Source: Mantis religiosa (lineage: Eukaryota; Arthropoda; Insecta; Mantodea; Mantidae). Taken from it: 64,000 bases of DNA. The stretch covers positions 25,964,173-26,028,172 of the forward strand of contig CM060953.1 of assembly GCA_030765055.1 (NCBI GenBank), in the 5' to 3' direction. This document shows, one piece after another, positions 49,786-60,702 of this stretch. The position numbers and the translations under genes are program-made. Position 1 is the first letter of the stretch. Each line of letters begins with the position of its first letter. The notes under the pieces are model-generated. The model did no database searches. It was not told the origin of the DNA and saw only the letters and a program-made list of their open reading frames with translations.

Positions 49786-51087
49786 TTTGTAAAAATATCG
49801 GGTAAAACTTTTACCTGTTATTTGGAATAGTCACGAGTATACAAATTTGAAATTCCAAGCAACATTAGAAAATAATTTTGTAAATAACTTGGAGTTTAAG
49901 AGAATAACCGTACAATGTCAAGTTAGCCAGTTAGTAAATACAATCCTTCTTCTGCCAACCTAGGCTTGTGGTTATCTAGGTTTACTTTTATTAAATGTAG
50001 TGTTCCACCATATTAAGATATTTCAGAGCATACACATGCAACATATTTGAATTTTGATACAACTCAAAATGCAATTATGTTTTTGTCAATTTCACCTGTA
50101 CGTTTTTCCCTGTGTTAAGGAACGCTAAAGAGAACTGATTTATTCCATATGCACACAAACGGACGGTTTCCCAATTTCTTACGTTTATCAAGCTGCAGTT
50201 AAACAAACGAGTGTAGTTAATACGTGCTAAGTGTGTTTATACAACAAAGTTAGGACTACGTTTGTTTAGGTGAACTCCAAATATGTCGCAGTCTACCTGG
50301 ATTATGGGACGCAAGCGTCGTTTCTGAATTTGAAGTGGAGCTTAAGCTCACCGTAGCACAAAATCGGCGTTTTTAATTACATATTTGTCGAATACGGACA
50401 TGATGATCTTCAATAAAGATTAACAACAGCTTTTTGCGGTGACAGTCCATACAAATAAGCAATATGTTAGTTTCGATTTTCTGCAAGATATTTACAATAT
50501 ATCTGCAGATACAATAGTACTTCTGTTTCAATCAGTTCTACCTTCTAATAAAAGATTATAAATCTTACATTTTGTGCCCTCTGCCAATTATTAATTTCAT
50601 TAAAACTGTAAATACAAAACACCTTTATAAAATAACTCTTGCAAGCACCCCGTTAGCTACAAAATATCGTTTTAACTTTTAGTGTAAAAGACCCCAGTTC
50701 AAATCCAAGAAAGTATGTAGAATGTGCAAGCTGATAGAAATGTATGCATAGAGGTTGTAGTTCGTATAAATACAAGAATGATAAGAGTGAAGAAATGTAA
50801 TTAGGGGGGGGGATAGGTGGTGTAGGGGAGAAGGATATAACATTAAGGTTTGAGTTATTCGGCAAACGTCTGAGTGCGAAAACGACAGAAGTGAACCCCT
50901 TATACTAAACTAGTACCTAACAATATATGTTACATGATAGATAACTCTAAGCTTTGTCCGTAGTGTGTATATCCTAAGTCAGGTTAATTTACGGACAATT
51001 GATACAGTACTCATTGTTCTGTGCAACAGTGGCGTAGTAATACAATTTCCAGTCAGTTAGAAGCACAAAATGTAATTAGCAACTTAC
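49786..51087. other. Non-coding stretch downstream of the last recognised rdgC exon
   Basis: Probably intron of the minus-strand phosphatase gene, because the next EF-hand exon was not found. It contains a G run at 50804-50811. Nothing else is recognised. Confidence 0.4.
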
Positions 51088-51172
51088 CTGAGTTATCCTT
51101 ATCGATGATTCTGAAAATGGCTTCGAGGCTGGATTTATTCCTGTACAAAGTATCCACGACTGTGGTGTCGGA
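51088..51172 (-). CDS. rdgC: rdgC/PPEF phosphatase, exon with EF-hand start
   Basis: The 85-bp exon is bounded on the minus strand by acceptor cttcccacag and donor gtaagttg. It starts in phase 0, matching the phase-0 donor of the exon at 52205-52365, and ends one base into a codon. It encodes VVDTLYRNKSSLEAIFRIID followed by KDNS, ending inside a Ca2+-binding EF-hand loop (D-x-D-x-S-G). RdgC/PPEF proteins have a PPP catalytic domain followed by EF-hands, and in flies rdgC dephosphorylates rhodopsin under Ca2+/calmodulin control. The remaining EF-hand exons should lie at lower coordinates on the minus strand, but I could not identify them. Confidence 0.85.
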
Positions 51173-51329
51173 CTGTGGGAAGAAAAATGAACAAAACTAA
51201 TTCTTGAGGATATAAAAAACAAAACATTATACACAGTGAAGCTATTTTATTTGGTTTAAAATGGTTGTTGAGTCAATATAGTAATAGCATATATTCCCTT
51301 CGTGGTGCGAGGCAGGCTGACGCCGGGTT

Positions 51330-51770
51330 TGGCGTGTGGCCTCTCGGTTAACTGAGCTTAATTGTAGCTAAATGACTGTTCTCCGACGGAACAGTAGTTC
51401 ACGCGGAGTATTAGCCACTGTATGCTCGCTTCCAACAAAGATTCTTTTCGGCAATTTCGAGTAGGTTCCATTTCTAGAGCGTTCACTTTTATTCCGGGCC
51501 TATATAAGGAGCTGGCCATTACCTGGTGGCCGGTCGAGCCAAGAGTTGAAGGTACAGCCCGGCTGAGAGTAGACAGTTAATAGTGACAATTGAGTGAGTT
51601 CAGTGGACACAGTTGTGAAGTGTGACTCAGCGGTTCTTGTTTTGTTCCGAGTGTGTACAACAGTGTCTGAAGTGTAACGTGAGGGCTATGCTAAGATCTA
51701 AGTGTTAAGTGTTCTAAAGATGGTACTTTCATTTGTTACAATATTAGCACATAAATTGAATCACAACTTT
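51330..51770 (+). mobile_element. LTR-like or promoter-like sequence in rdgC intron
   Basis: A GC-richer block containing a TATA box (gcctatataaggagc, about 51500) followed by a 5'-UTR-like stretch rich in gtg/aag, as in insect LTR R-U5 regions. No matching second copy, primer binding site or certain target duplication was found. It could be a solo LTR or a cryptic promoter. Confidence 0.35.
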
Positions 51771-52204
51771 GGGTAAAGGGTCCAGTAAATAAGCATTTGG
51801 AACAAAACTATTTCTATTCTGCCGTACACACTAAAGTTTCACTTTTGTGTTCAATGATGTGTAACAAATAAATTTACAGTAGAGAATAAAGTGTAAGTAC
51901 TCGTATATCTTCTTCTTCAGCAACTTTGATGCTTTTAGGACAGAAAGTTCTAACAAAATTTAATTACTTAAAATGTCTTTATTTACTTACATTCTTGCTT
52001 CAAAGTAAATGTCAAATGATAAGCTTTATATAAATTATCGCATTACTGAATAACTTGAGAACCGGTACTCCTTATTTTAATCCAGTTTTACTTTAGGGAG
52101 TTAATACTCTCCAAATATGAAAACTTTGTGTTTGAATTGAAATGGAACATACTTTGTGGTTATGACATGTAAACAAAGTTGCTATATTATTCCGCTACAC
52201 TTAC

Positions 52205-52365
52205 CAGCCTTCTCCCTTCTGTAGGTTCTTGGAAAGTTGTTTGGTACTCCACCTTGCCAGACATCGGGTCAGTATAAACCAACTTTTCTCGAAGTAGCCT
52301 CCAGGGAATGCCAAACCTTGTCAACTTCTCCATGGATGAACACCATTCTGACACTGTTATCAAAC
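52205..52365 (-). CDS. rdgC: rdgC/PPEF phosphatase, exon between catalytic domain and EF-hands
   Basis: The 161-bp exon has minus-strand acceptor cattgttacag and donor gtaagtgt. Two bases complete the glycine codon left open by the exon at 57181-57436, and 53 codons follow in phase 0. It encodes LITVSEWCSSMEKLTRFGIP, then WRLLREKLV and a region ending EGRRL. The motif xIsvsxWcxxMexvtxLxlPWRxLrxKLv is typical of PPEF/rdgC after the catalytic core, where a degenerate EF-hand sits. Phase agreement on both sides supports real splicing. Confidence 0.88.
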
Positions 52366-52728
52366 CTGTAACAATGTCAGCACATCGAATACACATTGGG
52401 TAAGTAGGTTCATGTAATATGCATGACAAAGTTAAGAACTAGATCCTTTATGTTTTGTTAACGCAAAACTTAAAACAATGCTCCTTGAAAGACGAATTAC
52501 TTTTGATTGGCAAGCTAAGACATTAAAAACTGTGCCGGATTGTGTTCAGTTACTCAAAAATCTGATATATTAAAGAGAATTTACACTTTAGCTTAAGATA
52601 ACAATTATTGGATTTGCGATAGGCCCAAACATGTTGCTGGCATAAAATATATTCATTTATTTTAGTTAATTGATGGAAATTAATCACTTCTTCACACTAG
52701 CCGTATATAAGCTAATGTCCTTGATAGA

Positions 52729-52884
52729 GTTAACATGAAAATTTAAATGCCATGGCCGGGATATTACCACGGATCTCCTGGTTTCCGTCCAGTCGCTCTT
52801 ACCCTAAGGGTAAGAGCGACTGGACGGAAACCAGGAGTTCCGTGGTTAAAATCCCGGCCATGGCATTGAATTTTTCATGTTGAC
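52729..52884. repeat. Near-perfect 156-bp palindrome made of two SINE family 2 heads
   Basis: Centred on 52806 (ccctaaggg). Both arms read outward as the tRNA-like head (agcgactggacggaaacc, then gttccgtggtt and ccatggcatt), with only a few mismatches out to gttaacatgaaa and tttcatgttgac. Confidence 0.9.
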
Positions 52885-53426
52885 TATCTATATCTTCATT
52901 TAACCCAAAGGAGGGTAAATATGATATTGGAGGCATCCATCGGCTGGCCGTTTACGAGGTAAATGAAAGTATTATTGACAAACACTATAGAAATGATTTC
53001 GAGAGCTAAATACAATTTTCTGGAAGTTCCTTTTTAGTCACCCCACCACGTGAACATTCTAGAACTTTGTGCACAATTTCTACAGATATCTATATAAGCG
53101 AGGTGTTCGCGAGTGAGCAAAGCAGTGAAATAGTGCAAAAGTGTTGCTCTACAAGTGAGTCTATTGACAGTAAGTGCTGCTAATGCAGGTGATTGAACAA
53201 TTTGAGTAAGAGGCTGCATGGCGCTGTGCCATTACCTCCATGAGATTGGGGTGAAGTTGCACTGTACCTTGAAGTATATCATATTAGTGCAGTGGTAGAA
53301 CTGAACAATGGCACAATATTAAGGATCTAGTTCTATATGACATCATCACCAGCTAGTTCCTAGACGCGCTCCAGGAATCAACCTCAGCAGTAGATATATC
53401 AGTGGAGTCCAATGTAACGGGAGCGC

Positions 53427-53640
53427 CCACCTCTGTAGCGTAGATGGTAGTGTGTGCGCCTCACACTTACAGAGGTTCGAATCTCGGTCAGGGCGAGCCA
53501 TCTGCAATAGGCTTTCCTTCCGAGCTTTTCCATTATCCTGAAAGATGAAGGTCTGGCAATTCTCAACTCTGTGGCCCCTGTGCTAATTTGAGCAGCATGT
53601 CACCCATTATCCGATATGACAACGTTGGAGACCCAAAAAC
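53427..53640 (+). repeat. SINE family 1, diverged
   Basis: Keeps cctctgtagcgtagatgg, a B box (ggttcgaatctcgg), tccattatcctgaaagatg and tccgatatgacaacgttg. Confidence 0.8.
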
Positions 53641-53659
53641 CTCCGAACAGGCTGTAGGG

Positions 53660-53925
53660 TGTTGTGACTTTCCGCGTCTTTGGCGCTCGTTCCTCGGTCG
53701 CCATCATAGAAAGGCGCAGATGAAATTATACACGTTAATAACTTTTTAAAAGCTTTACTTGCCCATGTTATGAAATGATGTGCTGAAACTGGCCAAAATC
53801 ATTGTCCATGCGTTTTTTGGTATCTTTTCAGAAAACTATCCATCACTCACCATAGTTACGTTGTAAAATGCTGGCAATTTCCCTGCGCATATTTTGTTTT
53901 AATTCTTCCAGGGCCTGTGGCTCTG
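53660..53925 (-). pseudogene. Tc1/mariner-like transposase C-terminus, inverted relative to next entry
   Basis: On the minus strand it reads ALEELKQNMRREIASILQR, later KKRMDNDFGQFQHII. This is the C-terminal tail (lxxLkxxIxxxiaxI....vxxnfxxRxxxCxxxxGxHfqhll) of an insect DDE transposase family commonly seen in cockroach-like genomes. Frame breaks are present. It abuts, in opposite orientation, the middle part of a similar gene. Confidence 0.55.
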
Positions 53926-53929
53926 TTTT

Positions 53930-54470
53930 AAATTACCCCATAGATATTTTTCACGGACGAGACTTAGCTCCATCTTCATGGATGTGTATACACAATAATC
54001 CTTATTGGAGCTCTGAGAAACCTAAAATTGTTCATAAAGTATCCCTTCATGACGAAACAACTGGTGTATGGTGCGCTATTAGTGGCGAATGAGTAATAGG
54101 GTCAATTTTTTTATGGTGAACAGTTGACACCAACGAATACTGGAATGCAATTTTGTCCCCACCTTTTTTAGGGAATTGACGGGAAGCGTGTTTAATTTTG
54201 CCCTTTTTTCAACGACATACTGTCAATATTTCGACGAGAACAACTGAAAGGGTATTTTTGGATAGAATTATTAGTAGAGATTTATAGTCTCCTTGGTCCC
54301 ACCACCTAACTTAATGCGATTTCTATCTTTGGGGTAATTTTTAATATAAAGTACAAGACAAACCCACACAAGCTGGATGAATTAAAACAAAATATCCATC
54401 AGGAAACTGCTAGCATTTCACAACGTGAACGAATAATTTACAAAAGAGGTATCAAAAATATATAGGCAAC
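53930..54470 (+). pseudogene. Tc1/mariner-like transposase middle and C-terminal region
   Basis: The first open part reads GRDLAPSSWMCIHNNPYWSS, then KIVHKVSLHDETTGVWCAIS. After frame breaks come DRIISRDL, CDFYLWG and LKQNIHQETASISQRER. The DDE-family landmarks are the W-s-DE-like N-terminal block, vWcAis, and the sP.l.pcDFyLWG block. Several stops and frameshifts make it dead. The stretch aattaaaacaaaatatccat near its end is nearly repeated on the opposite strand at 53895-53920. Confidence 0.65.
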
Positions 54471-54539
54471 AATGTTGGCTAGGTTCATCAGTTCCTTCCA
54501 TAAAGCTGTTACGTAAAGCCTTTAAAAGCAGTTTTAAAA

Positions 54540-55435
54540 GTGTTGTTTTCGAATGCTAGGCTTTGGCAATGTAGTGGGTCCAGCAGGTTGGGCTTCACAG
54601 GTTAAAAGATGTTCTTCAGTCATTTCCTCTTCTTTGTTGCACAGAGGAGAATTTGGATTTGTATAAATTCCTATTCTGTGTAAGTGTTCGACCAAATAAT
54701 CATGTTCCGTAAGTAATCTAAAGTTTGCTACTGCAGCTTTACGTGGGATTTCTGGAATAATTTCCGGATTCTTAATTAAAATGTTCCATTTTTTATCTTT
54801 GGCTTTGTTAGATATTGATTGTTTTTTTTAATTAATCTTTTTTGTGGATGTAAATGGCAAGTTTTTACTTTTGTTCTGAATTAAATTTGCACCTTTTTGG
54901 CAAGAAAATCAGCTGATTCATTTCCAGCAATTCCACAATGTGTAGGTATCCATTGTAATACAACTGTTTCAGTAGTTTTTGAAGTTGTTGGATCATTTTG
55001 TGACAGTCTTTAATTTGGATTGACCTCATTTTATATGAACTTATTGCACATAATGCTGCTTTAGAATCAGAAAGTATGACAGCAATTTTGAATTTATCTA
55101 TTCTGTATAGAAGGTGTTGGAGTGAAATATGAATAGCCGTTACTTCTGCATCAAAATTTGTTGTGTTGTATCCTGCTGGTTGATAGAATGAGAACGGTGC
55201 ACATTTAATTCCTGCTCCTGAGTTGTTGTCCAAGTTAGATCCATCTGTGTAGATATGTAACCATTCTTCAGGTGGGTATCTATTGTTCACAGTTTCTAAT
55301 GCTAGTGCTTTTAGTACAAGTTTGGAAGTTTCAGATTTTGTAACGCTTTGTTCTAAATCTAATTGAATATTAATTGGTTAAAAATTCGGTGGGTTTTCTT
55401 ATAAAAAGTTTTAAGTGTTGTATGGTTTCATCTGC
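54540..55435 (-). pseudogene. Non-LTR retrotransposon RNase H domain remnant
   Basis: The frame from about 55375 down gives HIYTDGSNLDNNSGAG (first Asp), NFDAEVTAI (Glu), VILSDSKAALCAI (Asp). After a shift near 54950 it continues WIPTHCGIAGNESADFLAKK (final Asp). The tail has LTEHDYLVEHLHRIGIYTNP and LCNKEEEMTEEHLLTC, the Cys/His end usual in R1/Jockey/I-type elements with RNase H. Frameshifts at about 55385, 54950 and 54890, plus a stop at about 54827, show decay. No RT domain is left. It lies in the rdgC intron in the same orientation as the gene. Confidence 0.8.
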
Positions 55436-55739
55436 GCGTCTCTATAGCAGCTGCAGTCGGCGACTAGTGCCGAGGACTTGGACAGGTAAAATACTGAGTA
55501 GCCGGTTAGGATGTTTTTGACTCTCACCTTATAAGCTTGTTACGACACTTAACTGTTATCTATTAAAGTTAGAATTTCATAGTTTATTCACAATAGTTCT
55601 AAAACGGAACACAGTAACCTTTAAAATGAATCTGATAACTCTTACGTGATGTTTTTATGAAAACAGAGGTCTCAAATTCCAATTTTACGCAAAATAATCA
55701 TACTATGTACGCGGCGAAAAACAATATGAAAACTTTATG

Positions 55740-56261
55740 CTCAATTTCTTCTTGGGCAGCAAGCCAGGTGAAAAGACGATTAGAAATCGACGTTTCGGGA
55801 GTGTGCATCTCTCCCATCATCAGGATATTTATTAAATGTTATAACCACAAATAGTTAAGGAGGCTCTGGCCATTTCCTCCGAGAGGAGCACGCTTAATCG
55901 TGATGCTGGATTTCAGTTCAGTTCCTCTTGGAGACCGGCCTTAAAATGGAAATCCGTCGACTTAAGAAGCACAGATCTATACAGATTGATAATCATGTTA
56001 ATTAGTTACGTTTCTTTGACTCAATTTTCTATACTCACGCCATCTCCTGACCTGGCATTTAATTTACTGAAAACAGTTTTTTGTTCAGTATTGCGAATGT
56101 TGATAATGTTTTGTCTTTGTTTATATTTGTGTTGTATCCAGTGATACATTTGTGGTTATGACATTTAATAAATATCGTCATGATGGGAGAGATGCGTACT
56201 CCCGAAACGTCGATTTCTAATCGTCTTTTCACCTGGCTTGCTGCCCGAGAAGAAATTGAAC
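55740..56261. repeat. Long inverted repeat, PLE-like, arms about 113 bp
   Basis: The arm 55740-55852 and the reverse complement of 56149-56261 match with few differences (ccaggtgaaaagacgatt, agaaatcgacgtttcggga, tatttattaaatgt). One arm, read on the minus strand, carries CTGATGA, then a GGGAG/CTCCC hairpin, then GAAAC, a hammerhead-like order. The spacer of about 296 bp is AT-rich and non-coding. Confidence 0.7.
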
Positions 56262-57180
56262 ATATGCGTCACCAGGAAAGCTTCAGGTTTTATTTTAATA
56301 TGAAAACATTTCTTTCGTGCATAAATTGTTAAAAATACATTTCTCCTATTTGCAATTGATCTGTTATTTTCTTTTCATTGGTTATACACTTATGCAAAAA
56401 TTAAGTTCTGAGACAATACTCTATTCTGCGGTAGGTACCTTACGTTTTTGAATGTGGGTCAACAACATTCATTTGGCCGAAAGGTATTGAATCAAACAAG
56501 GTGTGCTACAGCCTCATAAATTAATATGAATGCAAATAAGAACGGATTTGGAGGTAATAACGGTTTTACAATGCATACAATATATACACTGGCCGAGATA
56601 GCGATGCAACGGCGGGTGCTATGGGCTTTATAACCTGACTAAAGGGTTTTTAGACGTTTTCCTTTGTCTCTAGAAATGCTGGGTTGGATAATTTTATCTG
56701 TCAATTTATCTATGATTCTTTTCATTGTTACTTTCATTTCCTTCTTCACTACCATACCAGACAATTGATCATCCATTCGGATAAGTTGTTTGCTCGTGGA
56801 CAGGCTACTGACAAATGATCAGTTCTTGGGAGCGCTAAGACTTCCAAAAATGGGAGTAATTTCCCTGTGAAGATATAATTTAATTAACGAGTTGGGACTT
56901 CGTATTTTTTGGTCACTGTAAAATTTTATGTTGCTCAGGAATATTCCTTTGGATGGCATTGTTCTATGTGATGCACGAAATTTAATTTACTTCTTGAAAG
57001 TTTGACCAATCGTGTCATGTTTACAGGGATTCGAAATGAGGGGATCTGGATGTGGGGAAAAGCTTATTACTTAATTTACTAACAATTGTCAGAAGAAATT
57101 ATGTCACAGAGGAAAGGAAAATAACAAAGAAGCACATCATTGTGTAATGCAGAGCGACTAAGGTGCATTGTGTCACTTAC
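56262..57180. other. rdgC intron sequence
   Basis: Between exons 52205-52365 and 57181-57436, with nothing further recognised in this part. Confidence 0.5.
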
Positions 57181-57436
57181 CAGTACCTTCTCTGTCGAAC
57201 TTGCGGAACTCTTCCAAAAGAGCTTCACGCCGTGCTAAGATTTGGCCGTTGAGTTCTCTCATAGCCGAGCTCTCTACCAGACCAATCCTCTGCCTGAACG
57301 TTAACTTCTTAGTGCGTGCTGTAGCTGTCGTAAATTGCACGAAGTGCGTTGATAATTCTGGACCTACCAGCTTCACATAGGCTCCCTTGTTCGAACCAAC
57401 CTCGTAGTAATTGGATGCAGAAAATATTGTAATTAC
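57181..57436 (-). CDS. rdgC: rdgC/PPEF phosphatase, exon ending the catalytic domain
   Basis: The 256-bp exon has minus-strand acceptor gttacatttcag and donor gtaagtga, and ends one base into a glycine codon completed by the next exon. It encodes VITIFSASNYYEVGSNKGAY, the last strand and metal-site-adjacent loop of the PPP phosphatase fold (FSAxNYY as in PPEF, rather than FSAPNYC of PP1). Then comes a linker with AMRELNGQILARREALLEEF, ending KFDREGTG at the first EF-hand-like unit. PPEF/rdgC enzymes are Ca2+-regulated Ser/Thr phosphatases of sensory neurons. Upstream catalytic exons should be at higher coordinates. None was identified up to 64000, so the preceding intron is probably longer than 6 kb. 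Confidence 0.9.
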
Positions 57437-58473
57437 CTGAAATGTAACAGCACATTCACATCTTAGATAACCCTTCAATATTGTAAATCTGCAACACTGT
57501 TCTCCAGTTTTGTTTCTGAGGCTTTTCACATTTAAAGTCAGTGAAGTTTTATTTATTCACAGAGGCCACTGATGTTTCACATTGCACCAATGTTGCTTCA
57601 GGAAAGGTAAGAAGCAATCATATGTCGCAATTTAAACTTCAGAATAATAAAAGATCATATTTATTTCTGTTATAGGAATAAGGCTATATAATATAAAATT
57701 TAATTTATCCAACAATATTACTAGCTTATCCACAGAATAGGTTAAAAAGCAGAGGGAAATAAAGAATTGGACCAGTATGTATTACTTGAACAGGCAGTAC
57801 GAGAAGCACATGCATATATAGAAAAAAAATAATCTAAATATACATTCATACAAATTAAAGTTAGATATTTTTTAACATAGTAACTATGATCAACCAAGAT
57901 GAGCTTTGATATACTTAATAATAAACAAGTCAGACTTTTTCCTAAATATCAGTTTTATTGTGGATTAACAATCCGTTTGATTTGCTTATTCAGGACAAAT
58001 TTAAGTTATACGATATCTAGGGAAAGTCCGGGCATCTGAAGCCAGATTATAGTAAGGTAGCCGTTACTTTTAGCGTCTACTGTACAGTCGAATTGTTAAG
58101 TGAGATTGTCAAATAAAATACTGGTGTTTGATTCCCGAACTTCCGGGAATAAACAAACACCCAACTGAGTAACTTCGATTAAATGTAAATCAAGTGGATG
58201 TTCCAAATGCTTGGTGAACCACTCTGGTAGAAGATTGTGTCAATACTATTGCAACTGTTCCGGTGTTGATCCTCAATAGAATGGAATGACAAAAATTGCA
58301 TTGCTTTCAGCCTTCCTTGCGGCCTTTCACATTGGTGATCACGACTATTTCTTGAATTACTTATATTAAATTTACTATGATTAGTTTAGCATTTATTCAT
58401 AGTGCATTGTTTTCTCTATCCCCTTAGATGACATGATAGAAAAACAGCATATGCAGTACGGAAAATATGCACA
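57437..58473. other. Probable rdgC intron
   Basis: AT-rich, with no exon-like frame recognised. Confidence 0.45.
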
Positions 58474-58967
58474 GTGAAGCAAACAAATATATACAAATAT
58501 AACAATTTGTAACTTAAAACTTCACTTATCTTATAAGAAATACCACTTTTCTTATAAATTGTTCGGGATCGCAATTTCATGGAAATTCTTCCACATCCTC
58601 AGCCGGAAACAAAACTGTCGCCATCGTTACGAACGCTAGATGTTAATATGGTCTTGTTAGTAAAACCAAAATCTAAAAATAAAACAAATTTAAAAACAGA
58701 ATCGACTGCCGGTATTTCAAAATTCATTACGTGATGTTTGTTTTTTTAAATAAATATTATTTCCAAAACCATTAATTCTATCAGACCATTTAATTGTTTT
58801 AATAATTTAACTTCTGGATTTATTTCATGGTTAAATGACCAAAAATTATCTACTACGGCCGATTTATCAGTTTGTTTATAATTAATGTTACGAAAATGTT
58901 CTTTCGTTCTGGTAATGTCATATACAATGTTACTTATCAGATGCTGCACACTGCCCTTACTATATTT
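58474..58967 (-). mobile_element. Penelope-like element 3' end: C-terminal domain plus 3' UTR, 5'-truncated
   Basis: On the minus strand from 58967 the frame reads HLISNIVYDITRTKEHFRNI, DKSAVVDNFWSFNHEIN, PEVKLLKQLN, then one stop (after LEIIFI) and NKHHVMNFEIPAVDS. R..EH and the later E in the hydrophobic block are placed as in GIY-YIG endonucleases of PLEs. The 3' UTR carries gctgaggatgtggaag, the hairpin TGGAA/TTCCA and then GAAA. The uninterrupted junction ttaatatggtcttgttag at about 58644 is where the related copy at 27.4 kb has the Ty3 insertion. Confidence 0.7.
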
Positions 58968-59594
58968 GTGTTAGAAACTCCCAAGTGTTATCACCAGGGA
59001 CTTAAGATTCTAAATTCAATGTACCAATATGTCTGATTACTATACATTCCAAAATAATCTATATGATGGTTCTCATAACCCAGTATCGTTCGACATCATA
59101 TATTACCAAAACCTTAAGAGGGATTCCAGTCTTATGCAGAAAGTCTGTTCATACTCTCAAGTCATGCCCCAAACGCTACCGATGTGTATAAAGATGACAT
59201 AGAAAACCTAATTAGTTATCACTGAGCAGAAAAACTTAAGACACCGATGAAATAAGCTGTCATGGTCAGCCATGCATGGGAACCAATGCCACGTAACGTG
59301 ACGTACTACCCTACTGTTCACGCTTCAAAATGTTTAAAAAATGAAGTCTGTAATTTTCATAACGCACCTATATTTGTTAGATATTTTGTTCATCCAAAAA
59401 TAATTATTGCAGAGCGATAAATATACGCTTGTTACCTTTAACATTGCATTTTCAAATTTAAGTACGTCGTTTTTATCTGACAGATTTAAAACTCATTTTA
59501 TAGTATTCATAAAACAAATACGACATGTTCATTGTGACATTCAGTATCATCGACTTGTTTTTGTTGCATTTAAACTTCTTTAACTTCCCTAGTT

Positions 59595-59669
59595 ATTCCA
59601 CTTATTGTGGTGTTAGGGTATTCTTGTTCCTCTTAACCCTTATGCGTAGGTTTGAGGAACGGAAACTAG

Positions 59670-59758
<89 letters not shown>

Positions 59759-59985
59759 CAGGATGGGTGATCCGCCCAATGCCTGATATGAGAGTGAGAG
59801 AAGTAGATGACCGAATGATGGCGAGAATAATGATAGTAAAGATGGAGCAATTGGTGAAAAGATGGCGGGGGAAACCCAGGAATCCGGAGAAAACCTTCCT
59901 CAGTGCAGTGATATCCATCACAAATCTCACATGCAGTCGCCTGGGATCGAACCCGGGCCACTTTGGTGAGAATCAAGCATTTATT
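59595..59985 (-). repeat. SINE family 3 copy split by a GA microsatellite
   Basis: The minus-strand head side has B box gggttcgatcccagg (about 59943-59957) and then ccggattcctgggttt. The far side has taacaccacaataagtgg, shared with 24945-25155. Confidence 0.7.
59673..59754. repeat. (GA)n microsatellite
   Basis: A pure GA run of about 80 bp lying within a SINE. Confidence 0.98.
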
Positions 59986-60669
59986 ATTTATGATATGATT
60001 TTGTGGTTGCAGAATTAGCATTAGAGTACACTATAAAACATATTCTAAAAGTCTTAAATATATCTCCTACAGTTTTCAGTTCATCACTGTCTATATTTGA
60101 AGGAGAACTCGAGATACAAGATGTGATGGAGGCACACACTTGTGTACTTCTTATTCTCAAGTGAACTGCTTCCCTTCAGCAGATCCTTAATTGCACTCAG
60201 TTTAGCATATCCACGAACAAGTTAAATGAAGTTAGCATTTCATTGAATGGTTATCATATATTACCATCTTGGAATAGAGCAACTTTGTGTAACTACAAGA
60301 GTATACATTTGGAAACTAACTGTGAAATTGAATTAACAAGAAATGAGGGCATTGTTTCTGTTTTATGCCCTTACGGCAAATATTGCAGCATAACCTTTTT
60401 AGAGAATACGAAATTACGTTGTTTCTTTACGTATGCACCTTTAGTAGAACTGATTTTCAAGGTACGAGATATCAACATCATTGTAAATAAAGCAATTAGG
60501 ACATAGATCATGTTGAAGTAGAGTGGGGTATGTAATTCTAAGCTGCGGATAATCTCAAACTGGAAAACAATGTTCACAGAACATTACGTCCACAGAAAGA
60601 AAAACCCATCAAATTATGTTGTAATCAGTGTGTATGAAAACCGTAAGTTCTGTCTAATGATATTCTTAC

Positions 60670-60702
60670 CACAGCTAGGAAAATGATAGTCTGATTTGCC
60701 AT
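60670..60702 (-). other. Possible first coding exon of a small secreted protein
   Basis: On the minus strand an ATG in strong context (gaagccatgg) starts MANQTIIFLAV, hydrophobic like a signal-peptide start. It is followed directly by a donor (gtg|gtaagaat). No second exon or promoter was recognised, so this may be chance. Confidence 0.2.

Noticed and set aside
60243..60506. 87-codon plus-strand frame
   Set aside because: No family recognised, no splice context, and the opposite strand is also open, so it was left as chance.
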